Shown in pieces: positions 1 through 7,914 of a stretch of DNA of 11,802 nucleotides. This stretch comes from an uncultured Bacteroidota bacterium. Lineage in GTDB: Bacteria > Bacteroidota > Bacteroidia > Flavobacteriales > Flavobacteriaceae. Position 1 is the stretch's first letter; each line of letters begins with the position of its first letter. The notes under the pieces are model-generated. The model was given only the letters and a program-made list of their open reading frames with translations. It was not told where the DNA came from and ran no database searches. The position numbers were made by a program, and so were the translations under genes. The DNA lies in assembly GCA_903819815.1 (NCBI GenBank), contig CAIJFC010000048.1, forward strand, positions 1 to 11,802, written 5' to 3'.

Positions 1-48
1 CCAGAAGCTAAAATTCAAGCGGCAAAATTCGGTGTGGTTTTCAAATAA
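1..48 (+). CDS. C-terminal end of an unidentified protein (partial)
   Basis: The first frame is open from the window edge and reads PEAKIQAAKFGVVFK followed by TAA. The tail is plausible protein sequence, and the next gene begins 54 bases later on the same strand. Only 15 residues are visible, so I cannot name the protein. A second frame is also open across this stretch, so even the coding assignment is tentative. Confidence 0.5.
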   Translation, partial: PEAKIQAAKFGVVFK

Positions 49-52
49 ATCT

Positions 53-60
53 TATCTTCG
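53..60 (+). promoter_or_regulatory. Possible -7 promoter element (TATCTTCG) upstream of the MFS gene
   Basis: TATCTTCG differs at one base from the Bacteroidetes -7 consensus TAnnTTTG and sits about 43 bases before the ATG at 103. No good TTTG is seen at the -33 position. The same octamer occurs upstream of porQ at 4677-4684, which slightly raises its credibility. Confidence 0.35.
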
Positions 61-102
61 AACTTTAGTATGTATAAAATTTCAATTGATCCCTCTTAAT
101 TT

Positions 103-1419
103 ATGTCAAATCTTGAAAAAGGAAATTCTAAACTATTATTCGCCTGGGCATTCTATGATTGGGCAAATTCTGTATATAGCCTAGTTATTGCGTCTGCAAT
201 TTTTCCAATATTTTATGGTGCATTATTCAAAATAAAAGGCAGTTTATACATTGATATTTTTGGAACTACTTTAAAAAGTACTGCGCTAATAAGTTTTGTT
301 ACCGCAGCCGCTTTTTTACTTGTTGCTTTAATTTCTCCTTTACTTTCAGGAATAGCTGATTTTGCAGGAAATAAAAAGAATTTCATGAAGTTCTTTTGCT
401 ATTTGGGAGCAGTATCATGTATTTCTTTGTACTGGTTTTCATTAGAAAATATCTATTGGAGTTTGTTGGCTTATTTTCTTGGATTGGTTGGTTTTTGGGG
501 TAGTTTAGTGTTTTATAATTCTTATTTACCAGATATTGCTTTTCCAGATCAACAAGACAGGGTTAGTGCAAAAGGTTTTTCATTGGGTTATTTTGGTAGC
601 GTTTTACTTTTAATCGTAAATCTTGCCATGGTAATGAAACCGGAATTATTTGGAATTTCAGGAACTTCAGGAGAAGCAAAAATGAAGGCGATGCGCTATT
701 CATTTATAACGGTTGGTGTTTGGTGGATTCTATTTAGTCAATATACTTATTACTATTTGCCGAAAGGAAATAAAGGTCAAAAAGTTACAAATTCAGTTAT
801 TTTTAATGGCTTCCGCGAATTACAAAAAGTTTGGGGTTTATTGGGTGAAAACCAAAAATTAAAACGATTTTTAGGCAGCTTTTTTGTTTACGGTATGGCG
901 GTGCAAACAGTTATGATTGTCGCGGTTTATTTTGGAGAACAAGAAATCCTTTGGGCTTCAGATAGTGAAAAAACAACGGGATTAATAATTAGTATTTTAG
1001 TGATTCAATTGGTTGCTATTTTAGGAGCCTTTTTAACATCTAAAGCTTCTGCAAAATTCGGAAACATTGTCACTTTAATCTTCCTAAATTGCGTTTGGGC
1101 GGTATTGTGTGTTGTTGCTTTTTTCGTTACAACACCGGTAGAATTTTACCTAACTGCTGGATTCGTAGGTTTGGTAATGGGTGGAATTCAAGCGCTTTCA
1201 AGATCTACTTATTCAAAATTATTACCTGAAACAAAAGACACAGCTTCCTTTTTTAGTTTTTACGATGTAACCGAAAAAATAGGAATTGTAATCGGAATGT
1301 GTTTGTATGGAATTATTGACCAAGTTACGGGCAGTCCAAGATATTCTATTATTTTCCTCTGTTTGTTTTTTATATCAGGAATAATATTATTGACTAGAGT
1401 TAGAAAAATTACTAAGTAA
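103..1419 (+). CDS. MFS transporter, UMF1 / Atg22-like family
   Basis: Predicted inner-membrane transporter of 438 residues with about 12 hydrophobic segments spread from residue 10 to 433. The N-terminus has AWAFYDWANSVYS, the hallmark of the UMF1 / Atg22-like branch of the major facilitator superfamily. GIADFAGNKK at residues 83-92 is a variant of the MFS motif A between helices 2 and 3. GGIQALSRSTYSKLLP from residue 360 is a second family signature. Eukaryotic Atg22 exports amino acids from the vacuole; the substrate of the bacterial members is generally not known, so I assign none. The start is the ATG that places the signature 14 residues in, as in relatives. It is followed 43 bases later by a lipoprotein gene on the same strand with no terminator between, so read-through is possible. 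Confidence 0.9.
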   Translation: MSNLEKGNSKLLFAWAFYDWANSVYSLVIASAIFPIFYGALFKIKGSLYIDIFGTTLKSTALISFVTAAAFLLVALISPLLSGIADFAGNKKNFMKFFCYLGAVSCISLYWFSLENIYWSLLAYFLGLVGFWGSLVFYNSYLPDIAFPDQQDRVSAKGFSLGYFGSVLLLIVNLAMVMKPELFGISGTSGEAKMKAMRYSFITVGVWWILFSQYTYYYLPKGNKGQKVTNSVIFNGFRELQKVWGLLGENQKLKRFLGSFFVYGMAVQTVMIVAVYFGEQEILWASDSEKTTGLIISILVIQLVAILGAFLTSKASAKFGNIVTLIFLNCVWAVLCVVAFFVTTPVEFYLTAGFVGLVMGGIQALSRSTYSKLLPETKDTASFFSFYDVTEKIGIVIGMCLYGIIDQVTGSPRYSIIFLCLFFISGIILLTRVRKITK

Positions 1420-1433
1420 TACTATTTTTAAAT

Positions 1434-1441
1434 TATATTTG
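1434..1441 (+). promoter_or_regulatory. Candidate -7 element (TATATTTG) for the lipoprotein gene
   Basis: TATATTTG is a perfect TAnnTTTG match ending 21 bases before the ATG at 1463, giving a short leader as is common in Bacteroidetes. No TTTG lies 17-23 bases upstream, so half of the promoter is missing or degenerate. Confidence 0.4.
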
Positions 1442-1462
1442 ACAAAAATTAATACCTTTTAA

Positions 1463-1990
1463 ATGAAAACAATAAAATTTTCAGCAGCAGTTTTATCTTT
1501 AATCACCTTTTTTTCAATTTCATCTTGTAATATCGAACCATTAGATTCTGATTTATTAGGCAATGTTATAAATCCTACGAGTGTCGCTGGAACCTATAGA
1601 ATGACCGCTTTTAATACCGGAATTCCAACCGATTTAAATAATGATGGAAGTTCTTCAACAAACCAAATGCTTGAAACAACTTGCTTCAATAACAGTTTAA
1701 TTGTAATTAATCCTGACGGAACTTTTAGAGCAACCTCTAAAGGAGTAGATATTAGTTCATCCTCTACTTTAACTTGTTTTTCTGACCCCGATTATTTGGG
1801 AACATGGACGTTAAACGGAACTGTTTTAAAATTAACTTATATTGATACTGGTGTAGTTGTTAATGAATTGTTTTCTGTTGCTGCAAATACTTTAATTTAT
1901 TCAGTGCCACTGGGGCAAATAGTAGGAACTACAGCAACGAATGTTCCAGTTTTTTTAAACTCAAGCTACAACATTATTTACACTCGATAA
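1463..1990 (+). CDS. Lipocalin-like lipoprotein
   Basis: A 175-residue secreted lipoprotein. Residues 1-21 form a signal peptide (lysines 2 and 5, then a hydrophobic core), ending in SISS followed by Cys22, a lipobox for lipid attachment. The mature part is rich in beta-strand patterns and carries the features of the flavobacterial lipocalin-like families: GTYRMTAF at 43-50, INPDGTF at 82-88 and LGTWTLNGTVLKLTY at 112-126. DLNNDG at 57-62 resembles a calcium-loop motif, and Cys74 and Cys105 could form a disulfide in the periplasm or at the surface. The acidic residues just after Cys22 are sparse, so surface export is not clearly signalled. The ligand and role are unknown. It has its own candidate -7 element and a strong terminator, so it is probably a single-gene unit or the tail of the MFS unit. 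Confidence 0.75.
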   Translation: MKTIKFSAAVLSLITFFSISSCNIEPLDSDLLGNVINPTSVAGTYRMTAFNTGIPTDLNNDGSSSTNQMLETTCFNNSLIVINPDGTFRATSKGVDISSSSTLTCFSDPDYLGTWTLNGTVLKLTYIDTGVVVNELFSVAANTLIYSVPLGQIVGTTATNVPVFLNSSYNIIYTR

Positions 1991-2010
1991 ATTTATTAGC
2001 ATTTCAAAAT

Positions 2011-2041
2011 AAAGCTATCTTTTCGAGGTAGCTTTTTTTTT
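2011..2041 (+). terminator. Rho-independent terminator after the lipoprotein gene
   Basis: AAAGCTATCT at 2011-2020 pairs with AGGTAGCTTT at 2026-2035 (10 bp with one G-T wobble) around a five-base loop, and runs straight into a T tract reaching 2041. It starts 21 bases after the lipoprotein stop codon. Confidence 0.9.
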
Positions 2042-2080
2042 CGAATGGCATAATCATTGCAATATCTAGAATGAAAAAAA

Positions 2081-2126
2081 CGTTATAAATTTTGCTAAAG
2101 CAAATAAATTCAAGGCTTTTATAACG
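2081..2126. repeat. Inverted repeat in the lon upstream region
   Basis: CGTTATAAA at 2081-2089 and TTTATAACG at 2118-2126 are perfect 9-bp inverted arms separated by 28 bases. A smaller nested hairpin, TTTGC (2091-2095) and GCAAA (2100-2104), lies inside. The outer right arm ends 55 bases before the lon ATG, where an operator could sit. It is not the CIRCE heat-shock operator and has no T tract, so it is not a terminator. A regulatory role is inferred only. Confidence 0.4.
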
Positions 2127-2180
2127 CTATTTGTAATTTCAAACATTAAATTTAAATATCAAAACGACCTAATTTTATAT

Positions 2181-4631
2181 ATGTCAAATCCAAAAATAAT
2201 TACAATTGACAATTTGTCACTTCAAGAATTTGATTCCGAAGCTGAATTAATTCCGCTTTTAACTCCAGAAGACGAAGAAGAAATCAATAACGAAAAATTG
2301 CCCGAATCGTTAGCGATTTTACCATTAAGAAATACCGTGCTCTTTCCCGGAGTAGTTATTCCAATTACCGCAGGAAGGGATAAATCTATCAAATTAATTA
2401 ACGATGCCAATTCGGCTGGAAAAGACATTGGAGTTGTTTCACAAAAAAATGAAGACGTTGAAGATCCAAACGAAAACGATTTACATTCCATCGGAACTGT
2501 AGCGAAAATTCTAAGAGTTTTAAAAATGCCAGATGGTAATATCACCGTTATTCTTCAAGGAAAAAAACGATTTGAAATTGATAAAGTTATTTCAGAAACT
2601 CCATATCTCACAGCAACGGTAAAGAATATTACAGAATCACAACCCGCAAAAAAAGACAAAGAATTCGATGCAATTATTGAATCTATAAAGGATTTATCTA
2701 TCCAAATTATTAAGGAAAGTCCAAATATTCCTACAGAAGCTACTTTTGCAATAAAAAACATTGAAAGCAAATCTTTCTTGATCAATTTTGTGTCTTCAAA
2801 CATGAATTTATCAGTTAAAGAAAAGCAAGAATTGTTAAATATTACTGATTTAAAAACTAGAGCTTTAGAGACTTTAAGATACATGAATATTGAACTTCAA
2901 AAACTGGAGTTAAAAAATGATATTCAATCAAAAGTTCGCTTTGATTTGGACCAACAGCAAAGAGAATATTTTTTGCACCAGCAAATGAAAACGATCCAAG
3001 AAGAATTGGGTGGCGCTTCTCAGGAGGAAGAAATTGAAGAAATGGCTGCCAAAGCTTCTAAAAAGAAATGGAACGAGGAAACTCAAAAACATTTCGAAAA
3101 AGAGTTGGCTAAAATGAGAAGAATGAATCCGCAAGCTCCCGATTTTGGAATTCAACGCAATTACTTAGAATTGTTTTTAGATTTGCCTTGGAACGACTAT
3201 TCTAAAGATAATTTTGATTTAAAAAGAGCTCAAAAAATTCTTGATAGAGAACATTTCGGATTGGAAGAAGTGAAGAAAAGAATGATTGAACATTTGGCAG
3301 TTTTAAAATTGCGAAATGACATGAAATCACCAATCATTTGCTTAACTGGACCTCCAGGTGTGGGTAAAACATCCATCGGAAAATCTGTGGCTGAAGCTTT
3401 AGGTAGAAAATACGTTCGCATTTCTCTCGGCGGACTTCGTGATGAATCTGAAATTCGTGGGCATAGAAAAACCTATATTGGTGCTATGTCAGGAAGAATT
3501 ATTCAGAGTTTGAAAAAGGCAGGAACTTCAAATCCAGTTTTTGTTTTGGATGAAATAGACAAACTAGCATTAGGAAATCAAGGAGATCCTTCATCCGCTT
3601 TATTGGAAGTTTTAGATCCAGAACAAAACAGCTCTTTCTATGATAATTTCCTTGAATTAGGTTACGATTTATCCAAAGTGATGTTCATTGCTACGTCTAA
3701 TAATATGGCCACTATTCAACCCGCTTTGCGCGATAGAATGGAAATCATAAAAATGTCAGGTTATACAATAGAAGAAAAAATTGAGATTGCACGCCAACAT
3801 TTATTCCCGCGTCAATTGAAAGAACACGGATTGTCACTTAAAGATTTGACTATTGGTAAAAAACAATTGGAAAAAATTGTTGAAGGATATACTCGTGAAT
3901 CTGGGGTTCGTGGATTAGAAGCTAAAATTGCGCAAGTAATTAGAAACGCTGCTAAATCAATTGCGATGGACGAAGAATACAATAAAAAAGTCACCGATCA
4001 AGATATTGTAAAAGTTTTGGGTGTACCAAGATTGGAACGCGATAAATACGAAAATAACGATGTTGCAGGAGTAGTAACGGGATTGGCTTGGACCAGCGTT
4101 GGAGGCGATATTCTTTTCATAGAATCACTGATTTCAAAAGGAAAAGGTTCCATGACAATTACAGGAAATCTAGGAACGGTTATGAAGGAATCGGCGACAA
4201 TAGCTTTAGAATACATTAAATCAAATGCGGATATTTTTAGTATTGATCCAGAATTACTATCAAAATACAACGTCCATTTACACGTTCCTGAAGGTGCCAC
4301 TCCAAAAGACGGACCGAGCGCAGGTATTGCAATGTTAACGTCTTTAGTGTCATTGTTTACACAAAAAAGAGTTAAGAAAAGCCTTGCTATGACAGGTGAA
4401 ATCACTTTGAGAGGTAAAGTTCTGCCTGTTGGAGGTATTAAGGAAAAAATCTTAGCTGCCAAAAGAGCCAATATTAAAGAGATTATCCTTTGCCATGAAA
4501 ATAAGAGCGATATTGACGAAATTAAACCGGAATATCTTGAGGGCTTGACTTTTCATTATGTGAAAGAAATGAGCGAAGTGCTGAAAATTGCACTTCTTGA
4601 TCAGAAAGTTAAAAATGCAAAAGTACTATAA
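2181..4631 (+). CDS. lon: ATP-dependent Lon protease
   Basis: Cytoplasmic AAA+ serine protease of 816 residues that unfolds and degrades misfolded and regulatory proteins as a hexamer. The N-terminal LON substrate-binding domain begins around residue 42 (LPESLAILPLRNTVLFPG) and leads into a helical linker. The AAA+ module has Walker A GPPGVGKTS at 390-398 (Lys396) and Walker B VFVLDEID at 453-460. The C-terminal protease domain contains PKDGPSAG with catalytic Ser713, and GGIKEK with Lys756; the 43-residue spacing equals that of the E. coli Ser679/Lys722 dyad. All catalytic features are intact and the length is typical for Bacteroidetes. No clear TAnnTTTG promoter is visible; an inverted repeat lies upstream and a strong terminator downstream, so it appears to be transcribed alone. 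Confidence 0.98.
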   Translation: MSNPKIITIDNLSLQEFDSEAELIPLLTPEDEEEINNEKLPESLAILPLRNTVLFPGVVIPITAGRDKSIKLINDANSAGKDIGVVSQKNEDVEDPNENDLHSIGTVAKILRVLKMPDGNITVILQGKKRFEIDKVISETPYLTATVKNITESQPAKKDKEFDAIIESIKDLSIQIIKESPNIPTEATFAIKNIESKSFLINFVSSNMNLSVKEKQELLNITDLKTRALETLRYMNIELQKLELKNDIQSKVRFDLDQQQREYFLHQQMKTIQEELGGASQEEEIEEMAAKASKKKWNEETQKHFEKELAKMRRMNPQAPDFGIQRNYLELFLDLPWNDYSKDNFDLKRAQKILDREHFGLEEVKKRMIEHLAVLKLRNDMKSPIICLTGPPGVGKTSIGKSVAEALGRKYVRISLGGLRDESEIRGHRKTYIGAMSGRIIQSLKKAGTSNPVFVLDEIDKLALGNQGDPSSALLEVLDPEQNSSFYDNFLELGYDLSKVMFIATSNNMATIQPALRDRMEIIKMSGYTIEEKIEIARQHLFPRQLKEHGLSLKDLTIGKKQLEKIVEGYTRESGVRGLEAKIAQVIRNAAKSIAMDEEYNKKVTDQDIVKVLGVPRLERDKYENNDVAGVVTGLAWTSVGGDILFIESLISKGKGSMTITGNLGTVMKESATIALEYIKSNADIFSIDPELLSKYNVHLHVPEGATPKDGPSAGIAMLTSLVSLFTQKRVKKSLAMTGEITLRGKVLPVGGIKEKILAAKRANIKEIILCHENKSDIDEIKPEYLEGLTFHYVKEMSEVLKIALLDQKVKNAKVL

Positions 4632-4634
4632 TTC

Positions 4635-4666
4635 AAAAACGGCTAAGAAATTAGCCGTTTTTTTTA
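4635..4666 (+). terminator. Rho-independent terminator after lon
   Basis: AAAAACGGCTAA at 4635-4646 and TTAGCCGTTTTT at 4651-4662 form a perfect 12-bp stem with a GAAA loop, followed by more T. It begins four bases after the lon stop codon and separates lon from porQ. Confidence 0.92.
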
Positions 4667-4676
4667 TTAAAAATAA

Positions 4677-4684
4677 TATCTTCG
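4677..4684 (+). promoter_or_regulatory. Possible -7 promoter element (TATCTTCG) upstream of porQ
   Basis: TATCTTCG differs at one base from TAnnTTTG and lies 31 bases before the porQ ATG, just after the lon terminator, where a promoter for porQ-cmk is needed. The -33 region is occupied by the T tract and shows no TTTG. Confidence 0.4.
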
Positions 4685-4715
4685 CAATTGCGTTATCTAT
4701 GCATAAATAATTAAG

Positions 4716-5738
4716 ATGTTCAACAAATACCTATATGCTTTTCTGCTACTTTTTTGCTCCGTAACTTACGGTCAAATAGGAGGGCAGTCCGTATATCAAT
4801 TTTTAAATTTAGTTACTTCGCCTCGGCAAGCGGCTTTGGGTGGAAAAACGGTTACTATTTATGATGAAGATGTTAATCAGGCCAATTTCAATCCGGCTAC
4901 AATTAATCCTGATATGGACAATCATTTGGCAATGAATTATGGAAATTATTTTGGAGAAGTTACTTATGGGACCGCTTCCTATGCTTATACTTTTGATCGT
5001 CATGTACAAACATTTCAAGCAGGTGTTAATTATATCAATTACGGGAAATTTCAAGGTACAGATGAAACCGGAAATTATACTTCGGAATTTACAGGAAGTG
5101 AAATTGCCCTTTCTGCAGGATATTCCTTTATGATACCGGATATTCCAATTCATTTTGGTACTTCGGCAAAGTTAATCTCCTCCAATTTAGAAAGGTACAA
5201 CTCTATAGGCGGTGCAATAGATATTGGTGCTTTGTTTATTGACGAACGAAACGATGTAAATTGGGCCTTGGTAGTTAGAAATATTGGAACACAATTCACT
5301 TCTTATTCTGGAGTAAATGAAAAATTACCCTTGGAAGTATTAATTGGAGTTTCTCAACAAGTTGAAAATGTTCCCATTCGGTGGCATCTAACACTAGAAA
5401 ATTTACAGCAGTGGAATATTGCATTTTCTAACCCTGCTCGGGCTGTTGGTTCAATTGATGGCGGTTCAACACCTGAAAAGGTATCAGTTATTAATAATGC
5501 TTTGCGACACGTAATTATAGGAGCAGAATTATTTCCTAAAAAGAGTTTTAATCTTAGAATAGGATATAACTTTAGAAGAGGAGAGGAGCTGAGTGTTTTA
5601 GAACAACGTACCTTTGCTGGAATGTCGTTTGGTTTTGGATTAAAATTCAACAACATGAAATTAAATTATTCCTACTCACGATATACATTAGCTGGAAATA
5701 CCAGTTTATTTGGTTTAACTATTAACTTTCAAGAATAG
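4716..5738 (+). CDS. porQ: Type IX secretion system protein PorQ
   Basis: Predicted outer-membrane beta-barrel protein of 340 residues. Residues 1-19 form a signal peptide (hydrophobic core FLLLFCSVTYG) with likely cleavage before Gln20. The mature start (VYQFLNLVTSPRQAALGGKT) and FNPATINP at 58-65 are characteristic of the PorV/PorQ family, whose barrels resemble FadL. The rest alternates short amphipathic strands and ends in GLTINFQE, consistent with a barrel C-terminus. In Porphyromonas gingivalis PorQ belongs to the cell-surface attachment complex with PorU, PorV and PorZ, which processes and anchors cargo secreted by the type IX system. The name rests on this resemblance and on the adjacent cmk, a neighbour I recall for porQ in Bacteroidetes. 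cmk follows in the same frame three bases after the stop, so the two are co-transcribed and probably translationally coupled. Confidence 0.88.
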   Translation: MFNKYLYAFLLLFCSVTYGQIGGQSVYQFLNLVTSPRQAALGGKTVTIYDEDVNQANFNPATINPDMDNHLAMNYGNYFGEVTYGTASYAYTFDRHVQTFQAGVNYINYGKFQGTDETGNYTSEFTGSEIALSAGYSFMIPDIPIHFGTSAKLISSNLERYNSIGGAIDIGALFIDERNDVNWALVVRNIGTQFTSYSGVNEKLPLEVLIGVSQQVENVPIRWHLTLENLQQWNIAFSNPARAVGSIDGGSTPEKVSVINNALRHVIIGAELFPKKSFNLRIGYNFRRGEELSVLEQRTFAGMSFGFGLKFNNMKLNYSYSRYTLAGNTSLFGLTINFQE

Positions 5739-5741
5739 ATT

Positions 5742-6431
5742 TTGGATAAAAAAATTACTATTGCAATCGACGGATTCTCCTCTACTGGAAAAAGTACTTT
5801 GGCAAAACAATTGGCAAAACATTTAGGTTATGTTTATGTTGATACCGGCGCTATGTATCGTGCAGTTGCCTATTTTGCTATGAAAAAGGAATTTATTAAT
5901 GTCGATCATTTTGATAAATTGTCATTGGTAAATAGTTTGCCAAATATCAAATTGCACTTCCAATTTAATCCCGAGTTGGGCTTTGCAGAAATGTATTTGA
6001 ATAATGAAAACATCGAAAAACAAATTCGTACCCTCGAGGTTTCCAACTTTGTAAGTAAGGTTGCCGAAGTTTCTGAAGTTCGTGCTAAATTAGTCGAGCA
6101 ACAACAAGAAATGGGCAAGAACAAAGGAATTGTAATGGACGGAAGAGACATAGCTTCGGTAGTTTTCCCAAATGCAGAACTTAAAATTTTCATGACTGCC
6201 AGTGCCCAAACTCGTGCGCAAAGACGCTTTGATGAATTGCAACAAAAAGGCGATACGGTCTCATTTGACGAAGTTTTAAAAAACGTTGAAGAACGCGATT
6301 ATATTGACACACATCGCGCCGATTCTCCTTTAGTTAAAGATAAAAATGCGATTGAAATTGATAATTCCTATTTATCAAGAGAAGAACAATTTGATAAAGT
6401 ATTGAATTTAGTGACTACAATTTTAGGATAA
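5742..6431 (+). CDS. cmk: (d)CMP kinase (cytidylate kinase), TTG start
   Basis: Cytoplasmic kinase of 229 residues that phosphorylates CMP and dCMP with ATP, feeding RNA, DNA and CDP-lipid synthesis. The P-loop GFSSTGKS is at 11-18 (Lys17). DTGAMYRA at 34-41 and MDGRDIASVVFPNAELKIF in the middle are nucleotide-binding signatures of the family, and RDYIDTHRADSPL matches the RD-x-x-R-x-x-SPL lid/CMP-binding pattern. Length matches the usual 220-230 residues. The start is a TTG: the first in-frame ATG lies beyond the P-loop, and the porQ TAG stop is only two codons upstream in the same frame. DKKITIAIDG right after TTG matches the normal family N-terminus. The short gap implies that ribosomes finishing porQ reinitiate here. 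Confidence 0.95.
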   Translation: MDKKITIAIDGFSSTGKSTLAKQLAKHLGYVYVDTGAMYRAVAYFAMKKEFINVDHFDKLSLVNSLPNIKLHFQFNPELGFAEMYLNNENIEKQIRTLEVSNFVSKVAEVSEVRAKLVEQQQEMGKNKGIVMDGRDIASVVFPNAELKIFMTASAQTRAQRRFDELQQKGDTVSFDEVLKNVEERDYIDTHRADSPLVKDKNAIEIDNSYLSREEQFDKVLNLVTTILG

Positions 6432-6497
6432 TTACTTCGATTGTATCAATAAATTATTAGATTTACAAAACAATTAAATAACCAAAAATACAAACCT

Positions 6498-7751
6498 ATG
6501 AATATTAAAAATCGTCTTACAATAATGAGTTTCCTGCAGTTTTTTGTTTGGGGAGCTTGGTTGATTACCGTTGGAAATTATTGGTTTGCTTCTAAACAAT
6601 GGAGTGGTGCCGAATTTGGAGCGGTCTTTTCAACACTGGGACTTTCCTCAATATTGATGCCGGCATTAACGGGAATCATTGCAGATAAATATATGAATGC
6701 TGAAAAATTATACGGAATTTTACACATTCTAGGCGGTTTAATTCTTTGTTATATTCCACAAGTTGATTCTCCAACTTCCTTTTTCTGGGTGATTTTTATG
6801 GCGATGCTTTGTTACATGCCAACCATTTCACTTTCCAATTCTATAGCTTACACGATTTTAAAAAACAATAAATTTGACGTGGTAAAAGTGTTTCCGCCTA
6901 TTCGCGTTTGGGGAACTATTGGTTTCATTGTTGCGATGTGGATCACCAATTTAACAGGAAATAAAGCTTCCGCAAATATGTTTTACATTTCTGCAATAGC
7001 AGCTGTTTCATTGGGAATTTACTCTTTTTTCCTTCCTAAATGTCCTCCTCAAAATCTTATTTCTAAAGATTCTACCTTAGTTCAGAAACTAGGATTGGAT
7101 GCCTTTAAACTTTTCGGGACTTATAAAGTGGCATTGTTTTTAATCTTCTCCATGTTTTTAGGAGCTGCATTACAATTAACCAACATGTATGGAGATACTT
7201 TCCTTTCTGATTTTTCTAAAGTTCCGGCTTACGAAAATTCATTTGTGGTAAAATATTCTACTATTATAATGTCGATTTCTCAAATATCGGAAACGTTGTT
7301 TATTCTTGCCATTCCGTTTTTCCTAAAACGATTTGGTATCAAGCAAGTAATGTTGATTTCGATGGTGGCTTGGGTATTGCGATTTGGATTGTTTGCTTAT
7401 GGTGATCCTTCAGGCGGACTTTGGATGATTATTTTATCGTGTATCGTTTACGGAATGGCCTTCGATTTCTTCAATATTTCTGGTTCGTTATTCATTGAAA
7501 CCTCTACCGATTCTTCTATTCGTTCCAGTGCGCAAGGGTTGTTTATGATGATGACCAATGGTTTTGGAGCCGTTCTAGGAAGTTCAATAAGCGGTTATGT
7601 TATTGATAAATATTACACTGATAATGGTATTAAAGACTGGCATTCAATTTGGTTGTGCTTCGCAATTTATGCGGTGGTAATTACTGTAGCCTTTGCCTTG
7701 TTCTTCAAACACAAACACAACCCTGAAGAAATTGCAGAAGTAAGTCATTAA
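6498..7751 (+). CDS. Nucleoside permease, NupG/XapB-type nucleoside:H+ symporter
   Basis: Inner-membrane MFS protein of 417 residues with about 12 hydrophobic helices. The opening MNIKNRLTIMSFLQFFVWGAW, the ADKYMNAEK loop between helices 2 and 3, and RVWGTIGF at residues 136-143 are characteristic of the nucleoside:H+ symporter family (NupG, XapB). Family members import purine and pyrimidine nucleosides using the proton gradient; which nucleosides this one prefers cannot be read from the sequence. It lies 66 bases after cmk with no terminator between and no convincing promoter (only TAGATTTA at 6458-6465), so part of its transcription may come from the porQ-cmk unit, which would join nucleoside uptake with CMP phosphorylation. 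A terminator follows 16 bases after the stop. Confidence 0.88.
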   Translation: MNIKNRLTIMSFLQFFVWGAWLITVGNYWFASKQWSGAEFGAVFSTLGLSSILMPALTGIIADKYMNAEKLYGILHILGGLILCYIPQVDSPTSFFWVIFMAMLCYMPTISLSNSIAYTILKNNKFDVVKVFPPIRVWGTIGFIVAMWITNLTGNKASANMFYISAIAAVSLGIYSFFLPKCPPQNLISKDSTLVQKLGLDAFKLFGTYKVALFLIFSMFLGAALQLTNMYGDTFLSDFSKVPAYENSFVVKYSTIIMSISQISETLFILAIPFFLKRFGIKQVMLISMVAWVLRFGLFAYGDPSGGLWMIILSCIVYGMAFDFFNISGSLFIETSTDSSIRSSAQGLFMMMTNGFGAVLGSSISGYVIDKYYTDNGIKDWHSIWLCFAIYAVVITVAFALFFKHKHNPEEIAEVSH

Positions 7752-7766
7752 TAAAAACTACTCACA

Positions 7767-7804
7767 AAAAAACTCGATAGCATTTGTTATCGGGTTTTTT
7801 GTTT
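7767..7804 (+). terminator. Rho-independent terminator after the nucleoside permease
   Basis: AAAAAACTCGATA at 7767-7779 pairs with TATCGGGTTTTTT at 7788-7800 (13 bp, one G-T wobble) across an eight-base loop. The T run is interrupted by a single G at 7801 and then continues. Confidence 0.85.
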
Positions 7805-7805
7805 G

Positions 7806-7835
7806 GATGCTGAAACATGTTCAGTATGACAAGTG
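7806..7835. repeat. REP-like palindromic 30-mer, copy 1
   Basis: GATGCTGAAACATGTTCAGT followed by ATGACAAGTG matches copy 2 at 7915-7944 in 28 of 30 bases. The arms ATGCTGAA and TTCAGTAT pair apart from one G-T wobble. It begins a few bases after the terminator T tract, in non-coding DNA. Confidence 0.75.
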
Positions 7836-7914
7836 GGCGTTTTGTTTCAATATGAATTGAACCTTAGAGTTTAACCAATGATTTGTCAATGGGAATTTAT
7901 TTCAGATTCTATTA

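Noticed and set aside
2081..2126. CIRCE/HrcA heat-shock operator or a terminator upstream of lon
   Set aside because: The arms do not match TTAGCACTC/GAGTGCTAA, the 28-base gap is too long for CIRCE, and no T tract follows the right arm.
2170..2177. TAATTTTA as the lon -7 element
   Set aside because: It ends only three bases before the ATG and lacks the final G and any TTTG at -33; in DNA this AT-rich such matches are expected by chance.
3998..4471. A 157-codon open frame on the minus strand inside lon
   Set aside because: It lies fully antisense to the conserved Lon protease domain, resembles no protein I know, and is best explained by the codon pattern of the sense gene.
4809..5153. A minus-strand open frame of 114 codons within porQ
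   Set aside because: It is antisense to an intact signal-peptide barrel gene and its translation has no recognisable domain.
6432..6497. Terminator or clear promoter between cmk and the nucleoside permease
   Set aside because: No stem with a T tract is present, and the best -7 match (TAGATTTA) has a mismatch and no partner at -33.
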